NCBI GenBank assembly: GCA_014843695.1
Contig: CM026400.1
Location: forward strand, 31,725,225 to 31,789,224
DNA length: 64,000 bases
Source: Archivesica marissinica
Lineage: Eukaryota > Mollusca > Bivalvia > Venerida > Vesicomyidae
Direction of reading: 5' to 3'
Shown here: piece by piece, positions 21,961-34,048 of the stretch
Layout: every line of letters starts with the position of its first letter
Numbering within the stretch: position 1 is the first letter of the stretch
The notes under the pieces: generated by a model
Databases searched by the model: none
Told to the model about the DNA's origin: nothing
Seen by the model: only the letters and a program-made list of their open reading frames with translations
Translations under genes and position numbers: made by a program

Positions 21961-22305
21961 TGTTGTGCCGTATTACACTATATAGCTGCACATATCCACA
22001 ATACATATGTTATCATTCTTAAACATGTGCCAAAGCGGGATTTAGTTCATGCATTTCTGCGATATACATTACAGATAGAGCCGGGCTGGCATGCAGGGCA
22101 GTGGTCACTCTTCCTACCCCCCCCCCACAATAGTCTGAAAGAAGAAAAATAATCTCCTTCTTTAAAACCACTTACACTAGATCACACACATCCAAAGTCT
22201 CATCGGAAAGACTATGATATGAATCAGTTTAGTATGGTATAGCAGGGGATTGAACATGTGACCCATGGATTACAAGTCCAGCGTCTTAATCACTGTAGCA
22301 CTGAT
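21961..22305. other. Non-coding, with a possible tRNA-like fragment
   Basis: A minus-strand tRNA-like fragment may lie at 22230-22305 (complement of a B box in ggggattgaacatgtgaccc). Otherwise nothing is supported. Confidence 0.4.
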
Positions 22306-22307
22306 TA

Positions 22308-22550
22308 GCCGTCCGATTAGCGCTGTGGTTAGCACACTCTCTTCTCACCAATGAAACCCGGGTTCAATCCTCTGACCTGGAAGTATGTGAGATGGTACGG
22401 TGGTCACCAGATCGGACAGGTGGGTTTTCTCCGGGTATTGCAGTTTCCTCCCACACGAATGACCACATATACGCTTTCATCCATGCCAACGAAAGTGATT
22501 AATATAAGTTGTTAAAACTTGCTTCTTAATCGTAAAATAAATAAAGTTTT
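22308..22550 (+). mobile_element. SINE family B copy (V-SINE/RUDI-like)
   Basis: Head gtccgattagcgctgtggtt, B box gggttcaatcc, middle ggtgggttttctccgggta, tail gattaatataagttgttaaa and aaataaataaagttt. Confidence 0.9.
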
Positions 22551-22910
22551 AAAAAAACTGTTTCGTTGCTATGGCGATGTTAAAGAACACTATTTATTTA
22601 GGGTTACCACATACAAGCCAATGAGTTGATAATATCTGTATAATATTCTCTATGTTATGTGTTTGTTATTAGAAAGCTCCGATACAATTGACAGATGTTT
22701 GCTTTCAGTAGTCATATACCTATATGTCTGCGTCTGCTCGGATGTTAAATTACATATGTTTGCCAGAAATTGATACAATTGTAGTGTTTACAATGAGCAT
22801 TTAATGGACAATATATTTCTATATATGCAGTAATCTCAAATATAGCAAGTGTTTACAGTGTACCTATATATGTTTTTATAGTTTAAATTATTTACATGTA
22901 TATATTGTCG
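22551..22910. other. No gene seen
   Basis: AT-rich sequence with no recognised feature. Confidence 0.5.
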
Positions 22911-23076
22911 AACCTGTGTTAGTGGTCACTTCTATTAAGCAGCCAAGCTGTAATTAAGCAGCCAGTTTCCAGGTTGCCAATATGTTGTTTTATTATTCAT
23001 TTGACCTCTATTAAGCAGTCACCTGTGCTAAGCAGCCACTTCCTGTGATTCCCTTGGCTGGCTGCTTTGTACCTCG
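22911..23076. mobile_element. MITE family 2, degenerate copy
   Basis: Contains cgaacctgtgttagtggtca, ctattaagcagccaa and cccttggctggctgctt. The right end is lost (gtacctcgg), and the left TA-flanked end is mutated. Confidence 0.75.
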
Positions 23077-23394
23077 GACAAAGGAGGGTGGATGTGGGTG
23101 GGGGATCTGGTGGAGTCTTGACATTTAATATGAAGCAGACGTATCAATGGGGGGGGGGGGGTATTCATAACCCTTTTCGATGACTTGTCCTTTTTTTCTC
23201 ATAAACTGAATTCATGTAAGAAAAACAAACCGCCATATTTCTTTATATATGCTTGACATCATTGGTCGCTATCTCATTTCAATTACTATCTTGTCGTGAA
23301 GCGCTATAACTAATGTGGTTAGAACTTGTGACCTGACCCGTTTGGTTGTCATGTTTTGTATTATATCAAATTATAACAAATTGAGCAATATAAT
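23077..23394. other. No gene seen
   Basis: Holds a G tract at 23151-23161 and AT-rich sequence before the next array. Confidence 0.5.
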
Positions 23395-24805
23395 ATGAGC
23401 AAACTAAACATACTCACACATGTGTCTGCACAAACTAAACATACTCACACATGTGTCTGCACAAACTAAAACATACTCACACATGTGTCTGCACAAACTA
23501 AAACATACTCACACATGTGTCTGCACAAACTAAACATACTCACACATGTGTCTGCACAAACTAAACATACTCACACATGTGTCTGCACAAACTAAACATA
23601 CTCACACATGTGTCTGCACAAACTAAAACATACTCACACATGTGTCTGTACAAACTAAACATACTCACACATGTGTCTGCACAAACTAAACATACTCACA
23701 CATGTGTCTGCACAAACTAAAACATACTCACACATGTGTCTGTACAAACTAAGCATACTCACACATGTGTCTGCACAAACTAAACATACTCACACATGTG
23801 TCTGCACAAACTAAACATACTCACACATGTGTCTGCCCAAACTAAACATACTCACACATGTGTCTGCCAAACTAAACATACTCACACATGTGTCTGCACA
23901 AACTAAACATACTCACACATGTGTCTGCCCAAACTAAACATACTCACACATGTGTCTGCACAAACTAAGCATACTCACACATGTGTCTGCACAAACTAAA
24001 CATACTCACACATGTGTCTGCATAAACTAAACATACTCACACATGTGTCTGCACAAACTAAACATACTCACACATGTGTCTGCCCAAACTAAGCATACTC
24101 ACACATGTGTCTGCATAAACTAAACATACTCACACATGTGTCTGCACAAACTAAACATACTCACACATGTGTCTGCCCAAACTAAGCATACTCACACATG
24201 TGTCTGCACAAACTAAACATACTCACACATGTGTCTGCACAAACTAAACATACTCACACATGTGTCTGCATAAACTAAACATACTCACACATGTGTCTGC
24301 ACAAACTAAACATACTCACACATGTGTCTGCCCAAACTAAACATACTCACACATGTGTCTGCACAAACTAAACATACTCACACATGTGTCTGCACAAACT
24401 AAACATACTCACACATGTGTCTGCACAAACTAAACATACTCACACATGTGTTTGCACAAACTAAACATACTCACACATGTGTCTGCACAAACTAAACATA
24501 CTCACACATGTGTCTGCACAAACTAAACATACTCACACATGTGTCTGCACAAACTAAACATACTCACACATGTGTCTGCACAAACTAAACATACTCACAC
24601 ATGTGTCTGCATAAACTAAACATACTCACACATGTGTCTGCACAAACTAAACATACTCACACATGTGTCTGCACAAACTAAACATACTCACACATGTGTC
24701 TGCACAAACTAAACATACTCACACATGTGTCTGCACAAACTAAACATACTCACACATGTGTCTGCACAAACTAAACATACTCACACATGTGTCTGCATAA
24801 ACTAA
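23395..24805. repeat. 31-bp minisatellite with a central palindrome
   Basis: About 45 very uniform copies of acaaactaaacatactcaca, catgtgtctgc. Each unit holds the perfect palindrome acacatgtgt, which includes an E-box-like catg core. The low divergence implies recent expansion or homogenisation. Confidence 0.95.
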
Positions 24806-24969
24806 AACATATTACCATTCCTGTAATTCATGCCAAATAAAACATACATGTATTTGATATCTGGACTAGTGATCTATTTCTCTCTAGATTCATGTATTAT
24901 CAAACCTAGATCTAAAGTTTATTGCCCACTCAAATATGTAGGTGGCCCTCATTCTTGTTTCTGCATCAT

Positions 24970-25108
24970 ATCCTGGTTTTGATTTGATAATATTTTATTG
25001 CTCTATATACATGTATATAACAATAACAATCGTATAACTGATACATAATTAGCAAATGGGTTGGGCCACAAGTTCTGACAACATTAGTGATTATAATGAT
25101 ATCCTGGT
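24970..25108. repeat. Dispersed repeat family H, fragment
   Basis: Shares tattttattgc and agcaaatgggttgggccaca with 36650-36810 and 48325-48500. Minus-strand reading would end in an AATAAA-like aataaaat, so this may be the 3' end of an unidentified retroposon. Confidence 0.5.
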
Positions 25109-25122
25109 CACATGACAGTTGC

Positions 25123-25409
25123 TTACAGACGAATATGTAGTCCAGTGGTAACACGCTGGACTGGTAATCCAGGGATCGCAGGTTCGATCCCCCGTCTGAC
25201 CCTAATAAAATTAACAGTCTTTCAGATGGGACGTTAAACCGAGGTCTTGTGTCGGTGCTTTACACTGTGCACGTAAAAGAACCAGAGGAGACTCTGGAAT
25301 GGGTCTCTGTCTGTATCATGCACTATCCTCCAAAATCTAAAATAACTAATCTCTTCAGGAGGCGTTGCTCATATGGGCAACCGGTAGCAACGATAAATAA
25401 ACGTAAAAA
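25123..25409 (+). mobile_element. SINE family A, full length with 14-bp TSD
   Basis: Best exemplar of the family. It is flanked by the exact duplication cacatgacagttgc (25109-25122 and 25410-25423). Order: tRNA-like head (A-box region gtagtccagtggtaacacgc; B box aggttcgatcc), middle domain (cagatgggacgttaaaccga), gtgcacgtaaaagaaccaga, body, and tail cgataaataaacgtaaaaac. The TSD defines the element ends. Confidence 0.95.
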
Positions 25410-25423
25410 CACATGACAGTTGC

Positions 25424-25804
25424 ACCAAACTGGACGTTATAAGCCTGTTATTTTGGCATGACTAATGCTCTGGATGCCACATTATTTCTTTATTCAAAAT
25501 GATCCTGTTTATACATGCAGTGATATTTCTCCGCACAATTGACACATATTGTTTACACTCAATAATTAGAATGTCAAGGCCAATTTTGAAGAACCACTGG
25601 GCAGATGTTATGGTAATGCATCTTAACAGCTGTCCCAGGTACAATCGGGTATGGAACAATGTACTCAATGTGCTGTTGGCTATTCCCGGGATATCGTGAA
25701 AAAAATGAAAGGAGAAAACCTACTGTGCCAAAGTTGTTCATTCGCATTGACATTGTTATTATGGTCGCCATGTTGAGCCCTTTCCTGTCTACTGCATTTT
25801 AATT
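25424..25804. other. No gene seen
   Basis: Open frames of 65-68 codons on both strands overlap each other and show no family motif. Confidence 0.5.
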
Positions 25805-26405
25805 CCGGTAAACACAGTTGCCCCTTGATGTTGCTGATTGGCTAAATGCAGTTGCCCCTGAGACGTTGCTGATTGGCTAAGCTCAGTTGCCCCTGAGACG
25901 TTGCTGATTGGCTAAACGCAGTTGCCCCTGAGACATTGCTGATTGGCTAAATGCAGTTGCCCCTGAGACATTGCTGATTGGCTAAATGCAGTTGTCCCCG
26001 AGACATTACTGATTGGCTAAACGCAGTTGCCCCTGAGACATTACTGATTGGCTAGATGCAGTTGCCCCTGAGACATTACTGATTGGCTAAATGCAGTTGC
26101 CCCTGAGACATTACTGATTGGCTAAACGCAGTTGCCCCTGAGACATTACTGATTGGCTAAACGTAGTTGCCCCTGAGACATTACTGATTGGCTAAACGCA
26201 GTTGCCCCTGAGACATTACTGATTGGCTAAACGCAGTTGCCCCCGAGACGTTGCTGATTAGCTAAACGCAGTTGCCCCTGAGACATTACTGATTGGCTAA
26301 ATGCAGTTGCCCCTGAGACGTTGCTGATTGGCTAAATGCAGTTGCCCCTGAGACGTTACTGATTGGCTAAACGCAGTTTCCCCTGAGACATTACTGATTG
26401 GCTAA
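25805..26405. repeat. 35-bp minisatellite, one CCAAT box per unit
   Basis: About 17 copies of cagttgcccctgagacatta, ctgattggctaaacg. Every unit contains ctgattggct, whose complement agccaatcag fits the NF-Y consensus RRCCAATCAG. The right edge joins directly to the 3' half of a SINE. Confidence 0.95.
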
Positions 26406-26522
26406 ACGTCTCTGTCTGTATCATTGCACTATCCTCCAAAAATCTAAAATGACTAATCTCTTCAGGAGGCGTCGCTCATATGGGCAACCGGTAGCAACGA
26501 TAAATAAACGAAAAACACACAT
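26406..26522 (+). mobile_element. SINE family A, 3' half only
   Basis: Begins tctctgtctgtatcattgca and ends gataaataaacgaaaaacac. The head and middle are replaced by the 35-bp array on its left. Confidence 0.85.
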
Positions 26523-26524
26523 TA

Positions 26525-26770
26525 TAGTGGCTTATTATAGAGTCACCCCTATTTAAATGGCCAGCCATTTCTGACTTATGAGACACCTCTTTTTATGAAC
26601 ATCAGTACTTCCCGAATCCTATGCTTGTATGCCAGGCTGGTGGCAATCAGTAACCATTATTCAACTAGCTGGTGGCTCACCAACCAGCCATATCAAAGCA
26701 AACCCCTGATGAGGTTCGAACCTTTGACCTCCCACTCCGACGCCTTAACCACTAGGCCACGGAGACGGTA
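26525..26770 (-). mobile_element. SINE family D copy
   Basis: Minus-strand, near full length: body (complement of gaagtactgatgttcat; gctggtggctcaccaaccag on the plus strand) and head (gccttaaccactaggccacg, gagac) at 26735-26768. Confidence 0.9.
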
Positions 26771-26789
26771 TATATAACTGAAAATTCTG

Positions 26790-27112
26790 GAAATATATCA
26801 TGGAATTTCATTAGAATTGTGGAATTTCATTAGAATTGTGTACTTTCATTAGAAATGTGTACTTTCATTAGAAGTGTGGACTTTCATTAGAATTGTGGAC
26901 TTTCATTAGAAGTGTGGACTTTCATTAGAATTGTGGACTTTCATTAGAATTGTGTACTTTCATTAGAATTGTGGACTTTCATTAGAATTGTGGACTTTCA
27001 TTAGAAGTGTGTACTTTCATTAGAATTGTGTACTTTCATTAGAATTGTGGACTTTCATTAGAATTGTGTACTTTCATTAGAATTGTGGACTTTCATTAGA
27101 ATTGTGGACTCA
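26790..27112. repeat. 19-bp minisatellite
   Basis: About 17 copies of tttcattagaattgtggac with gtac/ggac and att/agt variants. It starts about 20 bp after the head of the adjacent minus-strand SINE. Confidence 0.95.
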
Positions 27113-27237
27113 TCACTAGCATGCAAAGAATTAAGTTAGTTATCTCTCGTTTAAATTCTACAAAAATGTATTTCTGTTATGCAAAGTTAGTGCAATGTTC
27201 CAGTGATTTTATATTATATAATAAACTTTTCCTTTTT

Positions 27238-27345
27238 GTATTAAAGGGACTAATCCATTATTGTTATTATCATTGTATTAAAGGGACTTATCCATTATTG
27301 TTGTTATTGTTGTATTAAAGGGACTTATCCATTACTGTTTTGTTG
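27238..27345. repeat. Short tandem repeat, about 40-bp unit, three copies
   Basis: Repeated tattaaagggacttatccat followed by tattgttgttat-type sequence. Confidence 0.8.
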
Positions 27346-28019
27346 TTGTGGTATTACAGTGTGCATAGTTGTGCATATCATCAGCACGTTACACTTGACT
27401 GATGTTTCATTGAATAGTGGCCCTTTAATTCCGCCAATCCCGCTATTGTTGTCCGCGCTATTTCTCAACAACCATTTGTCGGTAAGCGCTGAAACCACTA
27501 GTGATTGGTGCCAAGCCTAGTTGTGCATATCATCACTGCTTCCCATTCCAGTGATTGTTGTTATGGCCCTTTGATTATGTCCATCCCGTCGCTCCAATAA
27601 GTATAATATAAGCATCCGGAAGCATCCCTTGTTTTTACCGATATTTCCTTGTTTGCGAAATTACTATCTGAATTACCTCATGAATATATATTTACAAAAT
27701 CACCGATAAATTTGCATATGAATTGCAGTGTTAACATAAAATCCTCATGAGAATTCCGGTAATTAAGATTGTCGACTTTAAATGTCCATTGAATGTACAT
27801 ATTCAAATACTACCCCTAGCAACTAGATTCAAATTCCAACAGGGGTATTGAATTGAGACAACGCAGCTGGTTTGTGGACGGTCGATGGTTGTATCCAGTC
27901 AGTGAAACTGACCAAAAGGGATTTTTTCGGGGCTTTTAGATGGTGTACAGTAGTACCTATCGTCGCAGTTTTGACGAGAATGCAAGGTGTAGCAGGTAGT
28001 CTGTTTTCCACTGCTTTCC
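27346..28019. other. No gene supported
   Basis: Non-array sequence. A plus-strand open frame starts at 27872 and runs into the next array; its first 50 codons show no recognisable motif. Confidence 0.45.
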
Positions 28020-29455
28020 TATACATGTACTGTATAGTGGCATACAGAAATACATGTACCCGTCGAGTTCCTATACTGTACAGTGGCATACAGAAATGCA
28101 TGTATCCGCCGGGTTCCTATACTGTACAGTGGCATACAGAAATGCATGTACCCGCCGAGTTCCTATACTGTACAGTGGCATACAGAAATGCATGTATCCG
28201 CCGAGTTCCTATACTGTACAGTGGCATACAGAAATGCATGTATCCGCCGAGTTCCTATACTGTATAATGGCATACAGAAATGCATGTATCCGCCGAGTTC
28301 CTATACTGTACAGTGGCATACAGAAATGCATGTATCCGCCGAGTTCCTATACTGTACAGTGGCATACAGAAATGCATGTATCCGCCGAGTTCCTATACTG
28401 TACAGTGGCATACAGAAATGCATGTATCCGCCGAGTCCTATACTGTATAGTGGCATACAGAAATGCATGTATCCGCCGAGTTCCTATACTGTACAGTGGC
28501 ATAGAAATGCATGTATCCGCCGAGTTCCTATACTGTACAGTGGCATACAGAAATGCATGTATCCGCCGAGTTCCTATACTGTACAGTGGCATACAGAAAT
28601 GCATGTATCCGCCGAGTTCCTATACTGTACAGTGGCATACAGAAATGCATGTATCCGCCGAGTTCCTATACTGTATAGTGGCATACAGAAATGCATGTAT
28701 CCGCCGAGTTCCTATACTGTATAGTGGCATACAGAAATGCATGTATCCGTCGAGTTCCTATACTGTATAGTGGCATACAGAAATGCATGTATCCGCCGGG
28801 TTCCTATACTGTATAGTAGCATACAGAAATGCATGTATCCGCCGAGTTCCTATACTGTATAGTGACATACAGAAATGCATGTATCCGCCGAGTTCCTATA
28901 CTGTATAGTGGCATACAGAAATGCATGTATCCGCCGAGTTCCTATACTGTATAGTGGCATACAGAAATGCATGTATCCGCCGGGTTCCTATACTGTATAG
29001 TGGCATACAGAAATGCATGTATCCGCCGGGTTCCTATACTGTATAGTAGCATACAGAAATGCATGTATCCGCCGAGTTCCTATACTGTATAGTGACATAC
29101 AGAAATGCATGTATCCGCCGAGTTCCTATACTGTATAGTGGCATACAGAAATGCATGTATCCGCCGGGTTCCTATACTGTATAGTAGCATACAGAAATGC
29201 ATGTATCCGCCGAGTTCCTATACTGTATAGTGACATACAGAAATGCATATATCCGTCGAGTTCCTATACTGTATAGTGGCATACAGAAATGCATGTATCC
29301 GCCGAGTTCCTATACTGTATAGTGGCATACAGAAATGCATGTATCCGCCGAGTTCCTATACTGTACAGTGGCATACAGAAATACATGTATCCGCCGAGTT
29401 CTTATACTGTATAGTGGCATACAGAAATGCATGTATCCGCCGAATTCCTATTATG
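28020..29455. repeat. 46-bp minisatellite with higher-order structure
   Basis: About 31 copies of agttcctatactgtacagtg, gcatacagaaatgcatgtat, ccgccg. Variants (ctgtatag for ctgtacag; tagcat; gacat) recur in a fixed order near 28800, 29030 and 29170, with spacings of about five and three units. That indicates segmental duplication within the array. Frames read through it only because three units (138 bp) restore phase. Confidence 0.95.
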
Positions 29456-29705
29456 GACAGTAGCAGATAACTCATGTATTTGTTTCAGCGCTGATATTAT
29501 GAAGCATATAAATGACATTTTTATACTTTTAATAGATAACAATTTCATAAATATACCATTTCCCTTTGACGAAATGAAACATTATGCCACAATATATCAT
29601 TTATACGCATGACTGTATGTTTGTATATGTGGTATACGGAAGTGCACATCTACCATTGTTTTCTTAGCCACGTCATTGACTGGACTGTTAACTTTATACC
29701 AGAGG

Positions 29706-29780
29706 TCACCAGGTGGAACTGCAGTCCAGTTTCTTGAGGAAATGTTCCACCTTGGAATCACATTGTTGCTTCTGTTCTGC
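29706..29780 (-). CDS. Probable last exon of the unknown long-exon gene
   Basis: The minus strand has a clean acceptor TTGATTTGCAG at 29782-29781. Read in phase 0, as required by the donor at 31647, it encodes AEQKQQCDSKVEHFLKKLDC, then SSTW and TGA (29708-29706). It is short and amphipathic, as a terminal coiled segment could be. Another frame stays open to 29597 but does not fit the splice phase. Unseen exons between 31647 and 29780 remain possible. Confidence 0.45.
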   Translation of the reverse strand, partial: AEQKQQCDSKVEHFLKKLDCSSTW

Positions 29781-29834
29781 CTGCAAATCAACCACATAAA
29801 GACGAAGTTGAATATTCATTATAATTATATATAG

Positions 29835-30415
29835 TTTCTAATGCAATGCTGAGAACTATATGGGTGGGAAGTCGATTATTCATTATATGCATAGTTTGTA
29901 ATGCAATATGTGTGGGAAGTCGATTATTCATTATGTACATACAACATAGTTTCTAATGTACTACTGAGAACTGTTATGGGTGGGAAGTCGATTATTCATT
30001 ATGTACATACAATGTAGTTTATGATGCAATTCTGAGAACTATATGGGTGGGAAGTCGATTATTCATTATGTACATACAATGTAGTTTATAATGCACTACC
30101 GAGATTTATATGGGTGGGAAGTCGATTATTCATTATATACATACAATATTATACATACAATGTAGTTTCTAATGCACTACCGAGATTTATATGGGTGGGA
30201 AGTCGATAATACATTATATACATACACTGTAGTTTCTAATGCACTACCAAGATTTATATGAGTGGGAAGTCGATTATTCATTATATACATACAATGTAGT
30301 TTCTAATGCACTACCGAGATTTATATGGGTGGGAAGTTAATTATTCATTATATACAGTATTTCGAATGCACTACCGAGATTTATATGGGTGGGAAGTTAA
30401 TTATTCATTATATAC
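29835..30415. repeat. 67-bp tandem array in the intron
   Basis: About eight units containing atgggtgggaagtcgattat, tcattatatacatacaatg and tagtttctaatgcactacc. It lies between the two exons of the minus-strand gene. Units become shorter towards the right end. Confidence 0.9.
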
Positions 30416-30522
30416 ACAATGCAAATTAGAATCGATAAAAGGCTCGCTTAATAGTAATATTCCAAAACCCGTTTCATAAAATATGGTATGGAAATCACCA
30501 CTCATGTAAGATCCTATTTATT

Positions 30523-30704
30523 TACAGTCTAACATCTCCTAAGCAACCAGCCAAGGGAATTCCAGAAGGTGGCTGCTTAGCACAGGTGGCAGCTTAATAG
30601 AGGTAAAATGTATAATAAAACAACATATTGGGAATCTGGAAACTGGCTGCTTAATACAGGTTGGCTGCTAAATGGAGGTGACCACTAACACAGGTTTGAC
30701 TGTA
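30523..30704. mobile_element. MITE family 2, copy 3
   Basis: Starts tacagtctaacatctcctaa and ends acacaggtttgactgta with TA ends. The interior has ggctgcttagcacaggtggc. Confidence 0.85.
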
Positions 30705-30987
30705 TGTGTGTTTCTATGTAAACTTGTATACTTGTCTCTTCTTTTTTTGGAAAACTGTTCCGCAAATAATGTTAATATTTCTGACAATCTTCAATACAGG
30801 TGTCATAGTATGAAATGTTAATTTTTACCATGACTTGAAAAATATATTAAACCATCTAAAACATCATGCTCGTGTGACTCTCTTTTGATCATTACCATAT
30901 GTCCGTTATTTTACGATTGCCTCACTTATCTATCTCCGATATCCAATACTAACTATTTCTAACATTTCAACCGTAACTAGATCGGTT
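30705..30987. other. Intron sequence, no feature
   Basis: AT-rich, within the intron of the minus-strand gene. Confidence 0.5.
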
Positions 30988-31235
30988 TATACAAATTTAT
31001 TTTAGCTCGATAGCAAAACAAGTTCTTACAACTTATATTAATCACTCCCACACTATGGAGACCAAATTTGTTAATGGAATCCGTCGCTACGAGGGAGAGT
31101 GAAGAGGCAACGTGGAATTTAAATGCCTTGCCTAAGGGCGACTATCGTAACGGCTCCAGCGGGGCTCGAACTACGGGCCTTTCGCATCTGAAGCGAACGC
31201 CCTACTACTGCGCTATCACGACTTCCATTGCTGAG
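30988..31235 (-). mobile_element. SINE family C, near full length
   Basis: The tail (complement of aataaatttgtataaa) is at 30988. The body contains gaggcaacgtggaatttaaa and tgccttgcctaagggcgac, and the head (gctcgaactacgggcctttc, actgcgctatcacgactt on the plus strand) is at 31165-31225. Intronic and in the same orientation as the gene. Confidence 0.85.
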
Positions 31236-31429
31236 ATTTTAACTGGATCGACAATGTCCGGGTACTTTGGGTAATGCTTGATGCACTTGGGATTTAGACA
31301 TTGTTGTATCGAGTTACTAGTTATTACATATAACATAATATCTACATCTAATATCCCCACAGCGGACCCTATCTAAATTAATGCCTAATGGGCTACGTCG
31401 ACACAGGACTGGCGAGATAATATTTCAGC

Positions 31430-31600
31430 ATCATTAGACTTCAGCCCAGGAAAATCCAGGTGTGTAGGTGAGAGTTGTGTATATTTTATCGTCTGATTAT
31501 GTAGGAGATACCCACGACAAATATACCCCAGAGATACCCATATGTCTACGTCCCCGCGAGGGGTTCGACATTAACGGAAGATAGATAGATAGACAAATGA
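31430..31600. mobile_element. SINE family G-like tail fragment
   Basis: Contains tctacgtccccgcgaggggt, tcgacattaacgga and a short gata repeat, like the tail of family G at 17060 and the fragment at 38660-38720. Confidence 0.5.
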
Positions 31601-31646
31601 TACTCTCATTTGCTAACATGCAACTATCTTTCTATGACAAACTCAC

Positions 31647-33047
31647 CTGAAATTGTTTCATCATATTTATCCGGGAGTCGAAGTCGAGCAATGAGTGTCT
31701 CGACCAGCAGGATCGGGCCGACGTCAAACTACGAACATTGCAATCTGCAGCAGACGACAAAGAGGTTTCGCTTCCGATTCCAAACGAAGAGTCTAATATG
31801 TCTCCTGCGTTAATCCGAGATTCAGATTCAGTGGGTGTGCCCTGACGTCTATATGTCGGTATAATGGAATGTGCACTGGTTTGCTCTGATTCTCTGCCGC
31901 GAGCTGACACTACCTGGCGTACATCTCGAGAGCTTTGTGTCCGCCGGTTCAGGTGAGATTGAACACGTGCACTGTGCCGATATTTTAATGGTGATGTCGT
32001 GGGTTGTATCTCTGAATTCAATTTTAAATGAAAAGTGGACTGCTTTTGACTGTCCATTGTGTCGGTATCGTCAATGTGTTCAACGCTATGAGTGAAGAAC
32101 AGCGATGTATTTGATACCGCGGCTGTACTTGACGGTGTGCCTGTTGAAGGTAGAACACGTGGATCCGTAGGAAAGTAACACCATTGTTGCTTCAGAATAT
32201 CATTGTCTGGATACAATGTAGTCTTTTGTAAATCGTCGCTTTTCTGTTTTAACTTGAACTGACAGGCCGTACATGATCGAGCGGACGGCTTTTTAATAGT
32301 CTGTTCACCAACGTTCTGTCTTTCAGTTGGTTCAAATTGGAAGGCAAATCGATCATCCGTACTTCCATATAGTCCCTCGACAACGTATTCATTGGAGTGT
32401 GCTCTCAGAAACTGTTTGAACGTAGCAGTGTTTGACTCGGGTATACTAATCTTACTGTTTGACAATTCTTTACAAATATCAACGATATCACATCGAAGTG
32501 CTTTAATTTCTTGATCGATATCTCTGGAAGTGTACGGAATGCGGTCTTCTTCTAGTCTAATACGATGTACGTTTGAAGAGTGTGAAGCAATCGAGAGCTC
32601 TCTTGCAAAACAATTCGACTTTGCTAGTTTTAAGCTTAAATCTTTGTCACTATCAGTTACATTACAATGTGGCATATACGTCATAGAGGTATTTGTTTCA
32701 CCGTTATTCTTGAATCGAAATTCTGAAGGAATTGGTTTACCACCGAGGGCTGAAGAGGTGGCATCGTTCGATGATGATTCCTTTAAAGTACGACGAGAAC
32801 GAAATCTCTTCAGCGATCGAATCAATACATGTTGTTCTCTCGTAAGGTCTCGCAAGCGTCGTGCCTTTTCTTTGTCGATGTTTTCCAATTTCTGTACAAA
32901 CTTACTCAATTCAATAGCATTTGTTGAACATTCTGTACGTGTTTGATCGAAATAAGCGTACCCAAGTATTCCCTTTGCAGCTTCAACTGATTTTCTGTGT
33001 GCAAATATATCTACTCGTTTTTTCCGACGCGGCAAAATGACCTCCAT
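31647..33047 (-). CDS. Unknown protein, long first coding exon (467 codons)
   Basis: A single open exon from ATG at 33047 to codon CAG at 31647, followed by a perfect donor CAG|GTGAGT. That identifies the exon end better than the stop 15 bases later. Visible features: basic cluster PRRKKR at residues 6-11 (possible nuclear signal); a helical, charged stretch at about 45-90 including ENIDKEKARRLRDLTREQ and an arginine-rich end (KRFRSRR); a paired-cysteine segment SCTACQFKLK near the middle; and a long Ser/Thr/Arg-rich, probably disordered C-terminal half. There is no signal peptide or membrane segment. The LTREQ helical segment recalls some vertebrate coiled-coil proteins of the CCDC190 kind, but that is a weak impression. 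Two direct repeats upstream (33134-33205) may lie in the promoter. Function unknown. Confidence 0.75.
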
Positions 33048-33133
33048 TGTTCGAATGAATACACGTGCATTTGAATTTCGCCATTAATGTTCACGTGAAA
33101 TGACGCAACGTCAAAATATGATTCATTTTCCCG

Positions 33134-33205
33134 TTTCATCGCGTTGGTTTTACACTAAATATACATGTCGTTTCATCGCGTTGGTTTTACACTAAATCTA
33201 CATGT
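33134..33205. repeat. Direct 35-bp duplication upstream of the long-exon gene
   Basis: The unit cgtttcatcgcgttggtttt, acactaaat occurs twice in tandem, 90 to 160 bp upstream of the ATG at 33047. The position suits promoter or 5' UTR. No TATA box is evident. Confidence 0.7.
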
Positions 33206-33600
33206 GTGTAATACGTATTTAACATACGCGGTGAAAAAGTCATATGCCAACAATTAAATAATTACAAAATGTATTTTCCGTTGTTTGATTATGATGGTAA
33301 AGATACACACGTGCGGGTTTTCCGTAAGTACAAGCCGATGCCAGGCTGTGGCTATTAATCGTGTGAAGTTATATGCGGAACTTGATAATTGCTTCAACAG
33401 AGTGACAAAGTATAAGCCGTGTGTACTTTCATTAGCTCTCCCGATGAGCTATGGCTCAGTACGAGTTATTAACATAAGCCAGTAGTCCGGCGTCCGTACA
33501 TCCGTATGTCAACAATTTCGCCGAACGACAATTCCTATGCTTCAACATTTCCGCTTGGTACGTATGGATAAGTATGTTTTGCCCCCCCCCTCCCCACCAC
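33206..33600. other. Intergenic, no gene seen
   Basis: No supported feature except a C tract near 33580. Confidence 0.45.
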
Positions 33601-33900
33601 CTTTATTCGAGGGTATGCATAACTGATTCAGCACCACCGGGTGACGCGTGATGGTCGAGGGTATACATAACTGATTCAGCACCACCGGGTGACGCGTGAT
33701 GATCGAGGGTATAACTAACTGATTCAGCACCACCGGGTGACGCGTGATGGTCGAGGGTATAACTAACTGATTCAGCACCACCGGGTGACGCGTGATGGTC
33801 GAGGGTATAACTAACTGATTCAGCACCACCGGGTGACGCGTGATGGTCGAGGGTATACATAACTGATTCAGCACCACCGGGTGACGCGTGATGGTAACAT
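33601..33900. repeat. 48-bp minisatellite, six copies
   Basis: Unit tcgagggtataactaactga, ttcagcaccaccgggtgacg, cgtgatgg. The outer copies read atacataac and the inner ones ataactaac, so the array has a nested (outer/inner) history. Confidence 0.95.
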
Positions 33901-34048
33901 TCATAGTACCACGAGTGACCCGGCTGCAACATAGCATTGCATCAAACTACAAATAACATAAAATACTGTAACCATGATACAACATAAATTATTGCCTTGC
34001 AACGAACAGTGTGTCGACACGACAAACAACCCTAACACTATACAGTTT

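Noticed and set aside
23395..24805. Possible CRISPR-like array with palindromic repeat
   Set aside because: The whole 31-bp unit repeats without spacers. The palindrome is part of the unit.
28020..29455. Long plus-strand repeat proteins
   Set aside because: Several frames are open because three 46-bp units restore phase. There is no start context or other coding sign.
29597..29797. 66-codon minus-strand frame reading RWNISSRNWTAVPPG
   Set aside because: It needs a splice phase that does not fit the donor at 31647. The phase-0 reading ending at 29706 was preferred, with modest confidence.
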